Shown here piece by piece: positions 22,300-33,800 of a stretch of 64,000 bases of DNA (position 1 is the first letter of the stretch; each line of letters begins with the position of its first letter). Where the stretch lies: the NCBI GenBank assembly GCA_037367405.1, contig JAZKJV010010760.1, forward strand, positions 326,001 through 390,000, in the 5' to 3' direction. Source of the stretch: Ottelia alismoides. Taxonomy: Eukaryota; Streptophyta; Magnoliopsida; Alismatales; Hydrocharitaceae. The position numbers and the translations under genes are program-made. Below the pieces are notes generated by a model, which ran no database searches, was not told the DNA's origin, and was given only the letters and a program-made list of their open reading frames with translations.

Positions 22300-22708
22300 A
22301 TACTCTGTAGCATCCTTAAATAATGTTGGCCACCATAGGCCACTCTGTAAAACCTTTGCTGTTGTGCGCTTCCCCGAATGATGCCCACCAGATTCTAATT
22401 TGTGATAGTGCTCAAATACACTGGTCTTTTCGTCTTGAGGAATGCATCTTGTCCAAATACAAACCGCACCCTCATGAAAAAGGTATAGATCCTCCCATTG
22501 GTAATAATGACTCAGACAGAAATCTGTATACTCTGTGCTTCGACCAATCTTGTGGATCTCTCTTGGTTACAAGATAGTTCAAAATATCTGCATACCATGG
22601 GAGTGAGGCCACAGACAAAATGCTCTCATCTGGAAAGGTCTCAGAAGAAGGGATCATGCCCTGCTCAGAGGTCTCTACATCTATAATGCAGGAAAGGTGA
22701 TCTGCCAC
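22300..22708 (-). pseudogene. U3 RNase H-integrase spacer and zinc-binding N-terminus
   Basis: MADHLSC at 22708 corresponds to the VADHLSR motif after RNase H. The HHCC zinc-binding part of integrase lies left of it to about 22300, frameshifted. It compares with 60295-60682 of U5. Confidence 0.6.
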
Positions 22709-22729
22709 AAAATTATTGACTCCAGGTTT

Positions 22730-23371
22730 ATCTCAAATCTCTAACTAAAATTCATGGAAAAGAAGGAACCATCTGATAAGGCATGGTTTGGCATCCTTCT
22801 TTGCCTATAAATACCATATGATAGTGTGATCCGTATACACAATAACATGGGAACCGAGGAGGTAAGATCTGAACTTCTCTAGTTCAAACACAACTACTTA
22901 TGTAACTGTATAATTTTGCCGTGCTTCATCTAGAGTCTTGCTGGCATAATGTATAACAAATGGTATCTCATCCCTTCGCTTGCCTAAAATAGCTCCAACT
23001 ACAAAATCTGAGGCGTCTGCCATAATCTCGAAAGGAAGAGACCAATCGGGTGGCTGTAGGACAAAAGCACCATTAACCATATCTTTCATTTGATGAAATG
23101 CAAGGAGGACTTTCTCATCAACAACAAATTCACTCTCCTTGCACAAAAGCTCAGTCAAAGGTCTGTTAATATTGTTGAAATCCTTATAAAATTGCCTATA
23201 GAATCCAACATGTCCTAGAAAAAACCTTAATCGCTTCAAATTATGCGGTGGCTCAAGCTTGGATATCACATCGATCCTAGCAGAGTCAACCTCCATATCG
23301 TGTTTGGAGATGACGTGGCCTAATACAATCCAATTAGTCACCATAAAGTGTCTCATCTCCCATGATAGCAC
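22730..23371 (-). pseudogene. U3 RT thumb and RNase H
   Basis: LKRLRFFLGHVGFYRQF marks the RT thumb/connection, and MADASDFVVGAILG with [15 protein letters not shown] marks the start of RNase H (first catalytic Asp in DASD). The remainder of RNase H, including a TDHT-like site, is frameshifted. Confidence 0.8.
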
Positions 23372-23406
23372 TAGGTTTACCTCCTAGGAAAGTTGAGGGA
23401 CTCGGT

Positions 23407-24138
23407 CTAAATGAGCAAGACATGTGTCAAAACTATCCCCGTTGACCGAGAAATCGTCCATGAAAACCTCAAGGAAACTACCCATGTCAACAAAAATGTC
23501 CAATATACACCTTTGAAATGTAGCGGGGGCATTACACAATCCAAAGGGCATCCGTCTAAAGGCATAGATGTCAAATAGACAAGTGAAAATAGTTTTCTCC
23601 TGATCCTCAGGAGCGATAAAACTTGGTTATAACTCGAGTACCCATCCAAGAAATAGAAGAACTATTTCCCTACCAACCTCCTAATAATCTGATCAATAAA
23701 GTGTAGTGAAAAGTGACCCCTCTTGGTAGCCGAGTTCAGATGCCAATAATCTACACAGACATGCCATGAAGTAGGTACCCTTGTTAGAATCTCCTCACGA
23801 CGGTCATTCTTCACGATAGTAATCCTGGCTTTCTTCGGGACCACATGTAAAGGGTTGTCCCACTTAGAATCCAAAATGGTATATATAAAGCCAACATCAC
23901 ACCATTTTTTGATTTCTTTCATGACAACCTCCCTCATATTTGGATTTAGATGACACGGACACTCACGAGAAGGTTTACAGTATTCCTCTAAGTAGATATG
24001 ATGCGAGCACAAAGCTATAATAATCCCATAGAGATCCGAAATATTACATCCAATGGCCTTGCAGTTTCTCTCAAGAACCTCTAGCACACGAGATTTTTGT
24101 TCATCAGTCAACTGTGAGTTGAGGATGTCCAGAAACAT
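23407..24138 (-). pseudogene. U3 reverse transcriptase fingers and palm
   Basis: The first frame (24138-23662) holds HIYLEEYCKPSRECPCHLNP, VPTSWHVCVDYWHLNSATK and HFIDQIIRRLVGK. A stop and frameshift follow near DGYSSYNQV (23649). The catalytic box survives in a shifted frame as VFMDDFSVNG (about 23450). Confidence 0.8.
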
Positions 24139-24261
24139 CTGGGGGGACCTGCAAGGAAGGCATATTTCTACATTGATGGTAAAACCTTGAGCTCAGGTAG
24201 GGTCTGAATTGACTCTTTGATGACTTTTGTAGTTGTACTCGTAGAAGGTATGTGCTATGTA

Positions 24262-24732
24262 CTATGTGATATGCGCACCGTGGCTACTAACTTCTAAGAA
24301 ATACAATCTTAGATAGATTTGCAATGAATGATCTCTGCTCAGAAAGGAGGGGCTCATTATGCTGTTCAAAATCCTCAATAATGTCAGAAATAAAGGGTTC
24401 ATATATCTCAGCAATAATATCCGAAAGTTGTCTCTTATTAGTGCATATCTCATGAACTCAACATGTGGCTCCGGTATATGTTCCTCAGAACTCTCAAAAG
24501 GAGGCATGTCCTCAGTAAACTCAGACTGGTCCTCAGAAATCATCTTAAACTGCCCATCAGCAAATACATTGATAGGATCAACAAGTTGACTCATGTTGTA
24601 AGTTCTTTTCCCAGAAGGTCCCTTCTTGGAAAGGAACTCCTGGGTGCTATGAAATCCATAAAAAATCCATCTCTCTAAATTCTTCAAGAAAATCACAGTC
24701 CTCAGGATATGGGGTAATTGTCTGTCTCTCAT
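24262..24732 (-). pseudogene. U3 PR-RT linker
   Basis: Acidic linker, poorly conserved, equivalent to 62222-62704 of U5 (both have an EDMPP/DDMPPSESSE stretch). No known domain. Confidence 0.55.
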
Positions 24733-24950
24733 CTGCTGCTGCTGGTGGCGATGATGGTCTAGGATTCAGGGATCGTCTCTATTTTTCACCTTGTCACTAC
24801 TAGAATGAAATATGATATCTTCAGTATTGTAATAACCTACCGCTTTGGCCGTTCAGAGGGAATGGTCGACCTAGTATGATTGGGGTATGGAGTAATGGTG
24901 CAGGTGTTGTCCTATCCATGACAATGAAATTAACAGGGAATTTCATTCCC

Positions 24951-25199
24951 CTAGACCGTTACAATAATGTCCTCTAAAATGCCCCTCGGCCTCTTAATCG
25001 ATCTATCAACAAACTGAAGGATCGTACTGGTCGATTTAAGAGGATCTAACCCAAACTCAGTGAGAATAGAGGAGGGCATGAGATTAATGAAGGAACCGCT
25101 ATCGAGAAGAGTGCAATCGAATTCATGATTGAATATTTGGCAACAGATGTGAGGTGCTTTTCTTATCTTTCTTTTTGGACAGGAGCTTGTTGATGGCAT
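24951..25199 (-). pseudogene. U3 aspartic protease fragment
   Basis: CTLLDSGSFINLMPSS is the DSG active-site loop of a retropepsin, followed by VDRSIKRPRGILED. The second half (an ILGRPF-like site) is frameshifted. It compares with 62708-63244. Confidence 0.75.
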
Positions 25200-25393
25200 G
25201 AACTGTGGCCATGGTTAAGATGTGCTTTTCTGTCTTCTTTCGTCTGTTCTTTGCTTGATGCTTTTGAGTATATGCTTTTCCATTCCCTTTTTTACTGCAG
25301 GCATGTATTTATTGAATTAAAAAGAGGCATATCTAAAAAGATGTTTGGTAAGATCTCAACCAATCCAGGATCATATATGTTTGTTTTTAGTTT

Positions 25394-26043
25394 TTAGATA
25401 TTTTTGGATTTATTTAAAGAAGAAGGCAATGGCATAAAATCAGAAGAAACAATTAAATGCTCATTTCTATTATTGAAGGTAGAATCCTCATGTACAATAG
25501 GACAACCATAATCAATCTGTATAGTGTTATCCAATATCAATGAAGGAAAGGTATAATCTAAAATAGGATGGGCTGCTGCTTCTTGTGAAGAGGAAGAATC
25601 CATGACTGGTATGTTCTCCTTGCTTATGGTGATCTGCATCTGCTGGGTGAAGGTGAAGATGATGATGGTATGGAAGAAGATGGTGAAACTCCATGCTCGG
25701 GTGCTGCTACACTAGTTCTCGACAATGATGGTGACGAAGATGATGTAGAAGGTGAATCTCTCTTAGTGGCTCGATGTCCCAATCCCAACGGTTGTGGACG
25801 TGGCTGCAATCTCCTACTGCTCCTGAGATGAATGACGTTAGATAAACATGTAAATTCAAGGGCCATACCTGTCTTGGGTGTGGATGGATCTTGGGCTACC
25901 TGCTCCTTACGTCTAAAATTATTGGGATTGGCCTCGACCTGTGTCGGGATCAATGTCTTTGTGGTGGTCAGGTAATCAAGTCTCTGAGTGAGATCGTTCA
26001 TGTTCTTCATCATCAATGTCAACTGATCAAGTGCTGGATTCAC
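25394..26043 (-). pseudogene. U3 Gag C-terminus / Gag-Pol linker
   Basis: 26043-25624 begins MNPALDQLTLMMKNMNDLTQ and contains VIHLRSSRRL, the counterpart of the LRSGR motif at the Gag-Pol border in Athila elements. A Ser/Pro-rich stretch follows. 25639-25394 is the next linker in another frame. Confidence 0.7.
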
Positions 26044-26301
26044 CGTAGGTGCCTCGGGATGCTCAATGATAGGATGTCACAGAGACTGGAAATGATGAGG
26101 CTGATGGTATCCATATTAATGATACTAATAATGAGGAGGAAAATAGACATACTGCTGTAGATGGTAGGGCTATGGAAAATAAGCAGACTGCTACTGCTGA
26201 CCATGTCTCTAGTTCTGGAAGTGATGTGGAGACTGATACTAAGTCTGGAACTGCTGGTGCTGGTACTGCTGCGGTCTTCCTCTCTAAAATTGTTGGGTGG
26301 G
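26044..26301 (-). pseudogene. U3 Gln-rich Gag tail, stops at Gln positions, truncated
   Basis: The minus strand reads a Gln/Tyr/His/Pro-rich tail (QQYQHQQFQT, HHFQSL) interrupted by about five TAG, one TAA and one TGA. The TAG and TAA codons stand where Gln (CAG, CAA) is expected from the repeat pattern. At 26302 it joins LTR D directly, so the Gag core, leader and PBS of U3 are deleted. Confidence 0.65.
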
Positions 26302-26569
26302 TGTTGACACGAAATTTTCGGGTTTTGAATTATTGATATGAAATAAAAGTGTGCAATTGTCGTTGCAACCCCAATAATCCCGCAACAAAAAAATTTATTT
26401 TTTTTCTTTTTTAAGCCAATAATTATAAGAATAAAGAAGCGAGAGAATTTTGTGCTATTTAATTAACCTGTATAGCAACATGATCAAACTCATGGAGGCT
26501 ACAATTCCCAAGGGTTATTATGTCAATGAAGAAAATCATTGAAATAATGAAGGAATCCTATGAACACTA
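26302..26569 (-). repeat. LTR D, piece 1 (3' end of the LTR)
   Basis: It begins TGTTGACACGAAA (the reversed LTR end) and aligns with 54174-54430 of LTR E (AACCTGTATAG, GGAGGCTACAATTC, GGGTTATT). It is interrupted at CACTA (26565-26569) by the copia element and continues at 37233. Confidence 0.8.
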
Positions 26570-27150
26570 TGAAGGATATGGTTAGATCCTCAAGCGCATC
26601 ACGGAAGCGTGAGCATCGTATCGAATACGACGAAGAGCGACTAGTCGCACTAGTTGCTCGATGCAGCGGAATTTAAAAATTTTTCTTACGACGAAACCAC
26701 ATGATCCAAGAACACTTCTCGGATCGTTTCGTCTAAACCACAAACAAGTAATTAGGATTACCTCTTGAAGCGTGGTTGCGATCAAGTCTCTAAACGAAGA
26801 GACCTCCTGTCTCAAGTCCGATCCGACGGAGGAGATGCTTGCGAGCGCGGGGATGAACCGCGTGCTTCTCGCAATCCAAGTTGATGATCCAAGCGGCGGA
26901 TCTCCTGATATCGACACACGAGATCCAACATCTTCTTCACGAGCAAGGTGCACCGAAGGAGACAGAGATCCACGAGCAGAAGAACGGGCAGCATAACGAC
27001 GATGCCACGGCGATGGAGAACCTCTCCATGGCATCCATGGTGGACGGCCATGAGAGGGAGAGAGAGGGCTGACCTCTAAAGAGAAAGAGATAGGGAGAGA
27101 GAGATGCTTCTCAAGCATTATGTGTAAAGAGAGAGAATGGGTATGCCTCT

Positions 27151-27160
27151 CTATTTATAG
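27151..27160 (-). promoter_or_regulatory. TATA box of copia 3' LTR
   Basis: The minus strand reads CCCTATAAATAGAGAGGC, a canonical plant TATA box. The start of transcription would be about 30 bp left, near 27120. Confidence 0.7.
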
Positions 27161-27393
27161 GGTTTTGGGATCCATGGATCTCAATCCATGTGTCATATAA
27201 AATCAATGGTTGAGATTGATTTATGACAATCCAATGGTCAAGATTGTTGTTGGTAAAAGCCAACAACTTGTGATTTAATTTTGATTAAATATATTTGATA
27301 AATCAAATATATATTAATACCAAATTAAACCAACTAAATAAGGAGTGAAAAAACAAATGAGAGCCTCCTTCCCTATTGGGAGGAGTGGACGGC

Positions 27394-28208
27394 CACCAAT
27401 TCCATAAAGGAATTGGTGCCGCCCCCCCTCTTCCCATATGGGGAGGGCAATCCCATGGATTCCCATGGGATTGCATTTCTCCTTGTTTTTCTCTCAACTT
27501 ATTTTCCAACAATTATTCACCAAAAAATAATTCTCAATTAATTTTGGGAATATTGCAATCTTGACATTGGAATATTGTGAATCACATTCACAACCCAAAA
27601 CAAAATGTAATTTACATTTTCAATTAATTAAACAATGTGTATCCAATACACATTAATAATTAATCTACTAATATAAATTATATTTAACTCTCTCTAATAC
27701 ATTATAAATCACATTTATAATATATTATGAATAATTGGATATTACTATCCACATTATTCTTATCCTTGATAATTAAATCATATTTAATCATCTTGGATCT
27801 CTTTATCTCATGTGTTCAAATAATATGAATCACATTCACATTATTTACATCTTTGATAATTAAATCACATTTAATTATCTAAGATAACTCTCCTTATAAT
27901 ATGAATCAAATTCATATTATTCATGATAATTAAATCACATTTAATTATCCATTTTCTCAATGCTCGGATACATATATCAACAATAGAATTATCCATGAAC
28001 TCTTTCAAGGACAATGCGCTTTCTCCGCGAATACTTGGAGATAAGGACAGGGCGATTGTATTGTTCCACGTATAGTGACATGGATATTGAGATCACATCT
28101 CAAATCCAGATCTCGGGCCTCCCATAGATGCTTGATTAAATCAAGACCGCAAATCTAATCTTCTCATTGAATCTGAATCACATTCAGATTAATGTCCAAC
28201 ATTTGGAC
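27394..28208. repeat. Cluster of about 13 micro-hairpins in copia U3 (3' LTR)
   Basis: Stems and loops: 27394-27418 (10 bp), 27447-27474 (12 bp), 27575-27593 (8 bp, loop CAC), 27634-27654 (9, CCA), 27701-27721 (9, CAC), 27768-27792 (one mismatch, CAT), 27820-27846 (one mismatch, CAC), 27855-27879 (11, CAC), 27896-27920 (11, CAA), 27925-27949 (11, CAC), 28087-28103 (7, CAC), 28170-28190 (9, CAC), 28194-28208 (6, CAT). Stems differ in sequence, but most share the centre AATCACATT. Confidence 0.8.
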
Positions 28209-29228
28209 TAAGATCAGATTACTTCTCTACTGAGAGGAGTCACTAAAATCCAGACCCGTTTCATCACTCCCTAGGAATGGAAGCGTCATGGTTATACAAT
28301 CGTTTATGATCACATCACCCTCAGGTATTCCTAACACCTGTACATCCTGCATACTGGAAGACTCAGAATAAACCAGAAGTATTAGATCAACTTTACACTG
28401 TCTACTTCAGGGTTTTATCAGTAAGTTTCTCATTCGATCATTGGGAGTCAGTATTGATCATATACTTTCCAAAAGCATATATCATACATAGGTCTTGATC
28501 ATATACTTTCCAAAAGTATATATCAAACCAACAAATTCAGTCAAGCTTCCAAAGCGAGACGACCGTGCGCACAGAATTTGATTCTTCCCAATATCTCATG
28601 AGTGAGCTCATGTCTTCCGGTTCAGTAGTGAACCTGTATGATCCCTTTGAGAGATCGTATTACTCATATGCCCTTATATGCACATCAGCGTGCCGGTGTA
28701 TAGACCTTGATTAGGTCATCAACCTATTGGTCTGCCAAATGTACATACTCAGACATATAGTAACACATCTGTCTCCGGTCAGAGGATGTGTGCCTATATC
28801 ATGACAGCATATGATATAGGACTTTGGTTATCTCGATCTCGTTAAGTCAACTCTTTGACCTAACTCATCTGACACCTCCGAATCTCTATTCCTATGCAGA
28901 GGACCTGCATCAAGAGGTCGGTCAGATATCAACCTAAATGAGATAGGATTGCCATCTCCTACTCAGGCTGGAGTTCATCTCTTAATAATCATTTGACGGT
29001 GCTTGATGAGTCCTCAATCTAACTCATTAGATATTCATCTAAGCACCAGCCTCTATGATTCAATAATTGAATCAACAGCTATATGATCATTAAGATGGCC
29101 ATGGTACATAACCCTAATTGCACTAAGGGACCTATTATGCAAATTATGTATTCTTCATTTCAGATCAAGGAGTGAATTGCAACAACATTTATTGCATAAT
29201 GGCTCGCCGTGGGCTCGCATTTCCAACA

Positions 29229-29240
29229 ATCTCCCACTAG
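29229..29240 (-). other. Copia polypurine tract
   Basis: The minus strand reads GGGCTAGTGGGAGAT directly before the LTR start TGTTGG, the usual GTGGGAGAT form of plant copia elements. Confidence 0.8.
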
Positions 29241-29690
29241 CCCAAAGAGCCATTAATGGGCTAATCATTTAAACCCACACTCATGTGACAATCATAGGCT
29301 ATTTAGAAAAATAGCTAGGTAAGCTGATCAGTCACTCCGTTCCCAAGAGACTACGCCAAGTCCTTTTACGGTACTTGCATATCCCCAGTAACGGTGCTCG
29401 CATCTAATGCGAACGTTGCATCTCATGCAACTGATACTCAATTTTGTTGGTTATAGTGTCCTTGACACTACATCTTATTAATTATCATAACCAGTATTCC
29501 CATAATCCTTATTAGAATACCTTCATTCCTGGAGATCTCTATCTCCTAAGGTATCTACAGTTAAGACCCTTATAGATCACTATCTACAAGGTCTTAAACC
29601 TTTGAAGATAAGACTTTGAGATCACTATCTCTAAGTTTCATCATCTTTGAAGATATTGTTATTACTGCAATCAAGTGTTTTATCTCCATA
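29241..29690 (-). other. Copia 3' end without recognisable RNase H
   Basis: A copia RNase H would be expected here, after the RT connection and before the PPT. I see no recognisable RNase H motif in any minus frame, only short inverted repeats around words such as GAGATCTCTATCTCC. I infer that the domain is deleted or too decayed to read. Confidence 0.4.
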
Positions 29691-30560
29691 GTAGGATTAG
29701 TAACATTTTACTACTCCCACTGCATGGCAGACATCTGGTTCTTGTACACATCTAGCATATACCGAGCTTCTCATAACTGATGCACAAGTGCAAGCAGTTC
29801 TAGCATTCACTTCCTCAACTCTTTGAGGTGCTATCCCTCTAGACAGGTCACTACCACATCTTAAGGGAAGGAAGCTTTTCTTGGAATTGTTCAGAAAATG
29901 GAATAATTCCAAGGTGCACTACTAATGCGACAGTCCCAAAACCCTCTTCTCTTTGCTTCTGAACGACTTCAGAATTAAGATCTAAGAGGTATCCTTGAGA
30001 TCGTATCTCAAGGTATGGAACAACCAAATTATAAAACACTTATTATTTATTCTTATATCATTCCAAATGATTAGAATAATATCTACATTTAGCACGATGA
30101 ACACAATGGCACTCCCACTAAGCTTCGCATGGTTCATCAAGATTTTATCTGAAATCACAACATTTATAATTTCATCAAATCTTATGTTCCAACTACAAGA
30201 AACTTATTGGAGTCCAAAGATGGAGTTCTTTAGCTAGCACACCTTGCTTTCCTCAACCATGAAGCCCTGGGGCTACTTCATATGAATATCCTCAGAGAGG
30301 TATTCATAGAGGAATGCAATCTTGAATCACACCATGAAGATGTCATAGACAAGTTGTGTAGCTATAGTTAGCAATATTCTGATGGGTTAAAGCAAGGTTA
30401 CTGGAGAGCAAGTCTTATCGCAAGCGATGCCTTCTCTTCGGTGTGTAGCTCATGGCTACGAACCGTGCTTTGAAGGTCTATACCTTCTCATCAGGTTCCC
30501 TCTTTCTCTTGAAGATCCATTTACACCTTAATGGGTCTGACCCATATAGGTGGATCCTCG
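29690..30560 (-). pseudogene. pol: Copia reverse transcriptase, decayed
   Basis: CKWIFKRKREPDEKV (30525-30480) matches the copia RT motif before the palm. The YVDD box reads VLNVDIILII (about 30105-30069), so both Tyr and the second Asp are replaced. Near 29900-29697, KKSFLPLRCGSDLSRG and QEPDVCHAVGVVKCY match the copia RT-RNase H connection. Stops and frameshifts separate these parts, so the enzyme is inactive. Confidence 0.75.
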
Positions 30561-31430
30561 AGGGTCCATATACGACACTTGTATATGAAGTCTACATTAG
30601 ACTTTTATTGCTAACATCCATCTTTCCATGTCATGATCCTCAGGAGCTTCATCACATGAAGTCCGATCATTTTTAGATTTAACTAACACATGGAATCCAT
30701 CCTCAAACTTATTTGAAGAGGTATTAGTGTTTCATCTTTAATTGTCCTTTCAGTTTCCAATATCAGGAGCCTCATTATTTTTTTTTTCAAGATTAAATGA
30801 GTTCCTTCACTTCATTTTCATCTTGATTCTCAAGAGAGTCATCCTATAAGAATCATATTCTCAAAGATTAGATCTTTTAAGAATCTCAAGGTCATAAAGT
30901 AGGTATCCAATACCATCCTTTATTTTCCTAATGAAGTAGCACTCTCTAGTGCCAGATTCCAGCTTAATCACATGGAACCTTATTAAGGATATATAATGCA
31001 GTCTCTACCACATATATATACCTGGAAACTAAGAGATAATTATGCTATGATTAATCATTGATCAAATCATGTCACACATGATCAATTGTATCTCCCTACA
31101 ACTCTATTGAGTTAAGGTTCATTAAGAGGATTGAGATAGGAATGATATTCATATCTCCATAAGGTACTTCTTGAATTCATCTAATAGGTACAGGCTACCT
31201 TGGTTAGATCAAATTCATTTCATCTTCCCTCAAACTTTGGTTCTAAACCAAAATTACGAAATCTTTGAACATTTCAAAGGTTTCTTAGGTGAAGAGAAGA
31301 AATCTCATATCATACATAATCATTAACAGATATCACATATCCATAATGTTTACTATGATATAGATGATCTGCATACATCAATATGTATGAGATCCTTAAT
31401 ACCTTGACACCTTACACCTTTCCCAAGGAA
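30561..31430 (-). pseudogene. Copia integrase core region, unreadable
   Basis: This lies between the zinc-binding motif (31433-31567) and RT, where the integrase core should be. It is AT-rich with many stops in all minus frames. I could not pick out a D-D-E triad. Confidence 0.4.
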
Positions 31431-31432
31431 GG

Positions 31433-31567
31433 GTGTATTGGACATTTTTTACTTTGAATACAATATTCACAAGTATGTGAGATTTGAATCTTTAGACAAT
31501 CTAAAGTTTCATGTCTTACCAGTCCATTGATTTCATCAACAGACATATGTCCAAAATTTGATGCCAG
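31433..31567 (-). pseudogene. Copia GAG-pre-integrase (HHCC) motif
   Basis: The minus frame reads FGHMSVDEINGLV and HTCEYCIQSKKCPI, matching the LGH...LV...CE.C..GK pattern of the zinc-binding N-terminus of copia integrase. The first His lies in a damaged part (the usual WHxRLGH is lost). Confidence 0.7.
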
Positions 31568-31569
31568 AT

Positions 31570-33110
31570 CATTGTCAAATGATCTTTATCTTCCTATTGA
31601 TCTTTCAAAGGTTTAATTTTCAGTATTAGAAATCTTAATGAACCATTCAATAATTTTCTAATTTAATAGAGTCCTCTAGATTTTAGATCACTATCTGAAA
31701 TATTTCCATCATAACTCTTTATGATAGATTTATTACAGAATTCATGTTCATATCCAACAATTAGAAATAAACAATGAGTGTATTCTAATATCTAGGTCAT
31801 AGAGACATTCTCTAAGACTAAGGGCTCCCACTGAAAATATGAAGTCTATTGATCTCATGGAAATTGTTGCAACACTTGCATCACTTTCAACATGGATGAC
31901 CAATAAACCTTAAGATCAAATTTCTAATACATATGCAACCAATTGCAAGTGTCATTAGAAAATTTGAGATACAATTATTAGACTTTATCTTATCAAATAA
32001 GTAAGTCAATATCAATGATTATATGTAGATTATACTGATGCTCCATCCGAGTCCTTTTCTGAGGATTCTAGACAGACTTGATAGTCATACTATCAACACA
32101 TCAACTTATTGCAGTATTGGCATTCATTCAACTCTTTGAATGCCATATGGAAGTTACAGAAATACAGTCAACCTTTTGACTATATTTCTTACTTGGGTCC
32201 AACCCATGCTTCCACTGCGCTCCCTTTGTCTATAAGCAACCTTTGCTCAAGACCAAGGATCTCTTATGTTAAAATCAAAAATTTCAATATAAGAGTATTT
32301 CAACATTTATACAAGCTTCATTTAAGTTCATATAATATGAATATTATGAAGCTTCATGAATGACTAGAGTATAGACAGTAGAATGATGACACTCATCATC
32401 TACATCCATCTAAACTCTTTGAAGCATCGGTTCAGGTAGGTATTCAAACAATTTGAATACATTATCTTTAATAGAGCTACCATTATACATGATGTAGAGA
32501 ACCATGTCATTCATGATTAAATGTCAAGAGCACATATATATGCCAGAATATCTTTATTGATTTTATAAGGATTAATTTGATAATTACGATCATCATCGAC
32601 ATGTCACTTCAAAAGTGCATTCGATAAGATCAAGACTTATAGAGACATACAAACCCTAGGGTTTTAGTCCCATTGTCTTATTTAATTATCACTTCTCATT
32701 ATTATGAGGAATCTTGCACATTGCAACCACATACATTATGTGTCCAATCACAAGTACAATATCTGGATCAAGGGTCCAATCCATGATATTCTACTGGTTA
32801 TTAATGAGTATAACATTGAGTGGGTTTATTGAAGGATTATCTGAATAAGTAATTTGCATAAGGGTATATATTTATATATATACATATTATACTTTGATTT
32901 AGGAGTTTTTATATCAAAGTTGTCTTGCCATGTCAACAATGAAAGTTCATTCCCTTAATCACTTTCAATGTAAGAGATATACTTACCATTATATCTCAGC
33001 AAGATCTGGGATCTCCTCTTTATCTTTGTTACATCCCAATAATATGAGAAACTGCAACTCCAATAAAGAGAAGCGGGAACACATTCCGCCTTGCAAGTCC
33101 AACTTGCATT
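31570..33110 (-). other. Copia gag-protease region, no readable gene
   Basis: Gag and protease are expected here. No gag zinc knuckle (CX2CX4HX4C) or DSG site was recognised. Short frames on either strand (for example 32930-33232, plus) do not resemble copia proteins. Confidence 0.4.
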
Positions 33111-33124
33111 TCCCAATTCGGTCT

Positions 33125-33354
33125 TTAATGCCCGGGCCCACCACCCCTAAGGTGATGTTGACCCGTCATCAATTGAACCAACCGTCAACAGGAATAGAAC
33201 TCGCTATGCGCAATCCAATATCGCCCCAATAATATGAGGATCCGATATTGGGGTCACTACGCATACGGCCTTACTCTTTCGAGAAGCAAAGAGTCCGATC
33301 CAGATGCGCTTGTATATAGGAGCTGTCACTACGTACAGGCGTCTCCTATATACA
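33125..33354 (-). other. Copia leader: block of strong stem-loops
   Basis: Perfect inverted repeats are packed together: TGTATATAGGAG (33311-33322) with CTCCTATATACA (33343-33354), 12 bp; CCAATATCG (33215-33223) with CGATATTGG (33243-33251), flanked by TATGCG/CGCATA; ACTCTTT/AAAGAGT around 33271-33293; and CACC/GGTG and GTTGAC/GTCAAC pairs at about 33140-33190. It lies about 1.2 kb after the PBS in sense direction. A structured leader or packaging RNA is possible. Confidence 0.5.
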
Positions 33355-33674
33355 ATCCCTGGCGACGGAAACTCTTCGCCTTGACGGGAGACCATGGATG
33401 TCACTTATGTGATCCTCCACCTCTTATTCAAATTTAATTAATTACTATGAATCACATTCATATAATTAATTCTTCCAAGGGAATTATTAACTCTAATCAT
33501 ATTAGAGTATTCTCAATTGGATATAATTAACTTAATCATATTAAATTAATTATCAATCCAATTTAATCAATCAAACTTAATTTTATGCTTGAATATACAT
33601 ATATGATATTATTCTCAAAGTACGTATTAATTCGAATTTTAATAATTAGAAAAATACATCATAATCCCTCGGAC

Positions 33675-33800
33675 ATTATCCCGGCCCTACCCGCTGTCAT
33701 GGCCAGTACCGACGGGAGTGGGGCGGACCACATACGTTGCAACCCGCTGACCCAGCGATCCCCGACTAGACACCATATCCACCTCGGGAAAGGATAATGC
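33675..33800 (-). other. GC-rich island in copia leader closed by an 8-bp inverted repeat
   Basis: A GC-rich segment of about 120 bp in AT-rich surroundings is bounded by CATTATCC and GGATAATG, which can close it into one domain. Inside, CGCTG and CAGCG pair across GGT. No protein is recognised in any frame. Confidence 0.4.

Larger units (their letters stand above)
21340..26043 (-). pseudogene. pol: U3 pol (gag end-PR-RT-RNaseH-IN), broken by frameshifts and stops
   Basis: This is the polyprotein of an Athila-like element in sense order right to left: Gag C-terminus/linker, protease, linker, RT, RNase H, integrase. The pieces lie in all three minus frames, so no continuous polyprotein is left. 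Order and motifs match U5. It is decayed more than U5, and the integrase contains an expanded TA repeat. Individual domains are listed separately. Confidence 0.85.
26570..29228 (-). repeat. Copia 3' LTR
   Basis: 2659 bp, bordered on the right by the PPT. U3 with the hairpin cluster (27394-28208) lies right of the TATA box (27151-27160); R-U5 is 26570 to about 27125. In R-U5 a 178-codon minus frame (27118-26582) is open in both LTR copies; see findings. Confidence 0.92.

Noticed and set aside
22009..22323. 104-codon plus-strand frame
   Set aside because: It is antisense to integrase and made longer by the TA microsatellite.
32930..33437. Plus-strand frames of 67-100 codons inside the copia element
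   Set aside because: They are antisense to the element, overlap the stem-loop block, and resemble no known protein.
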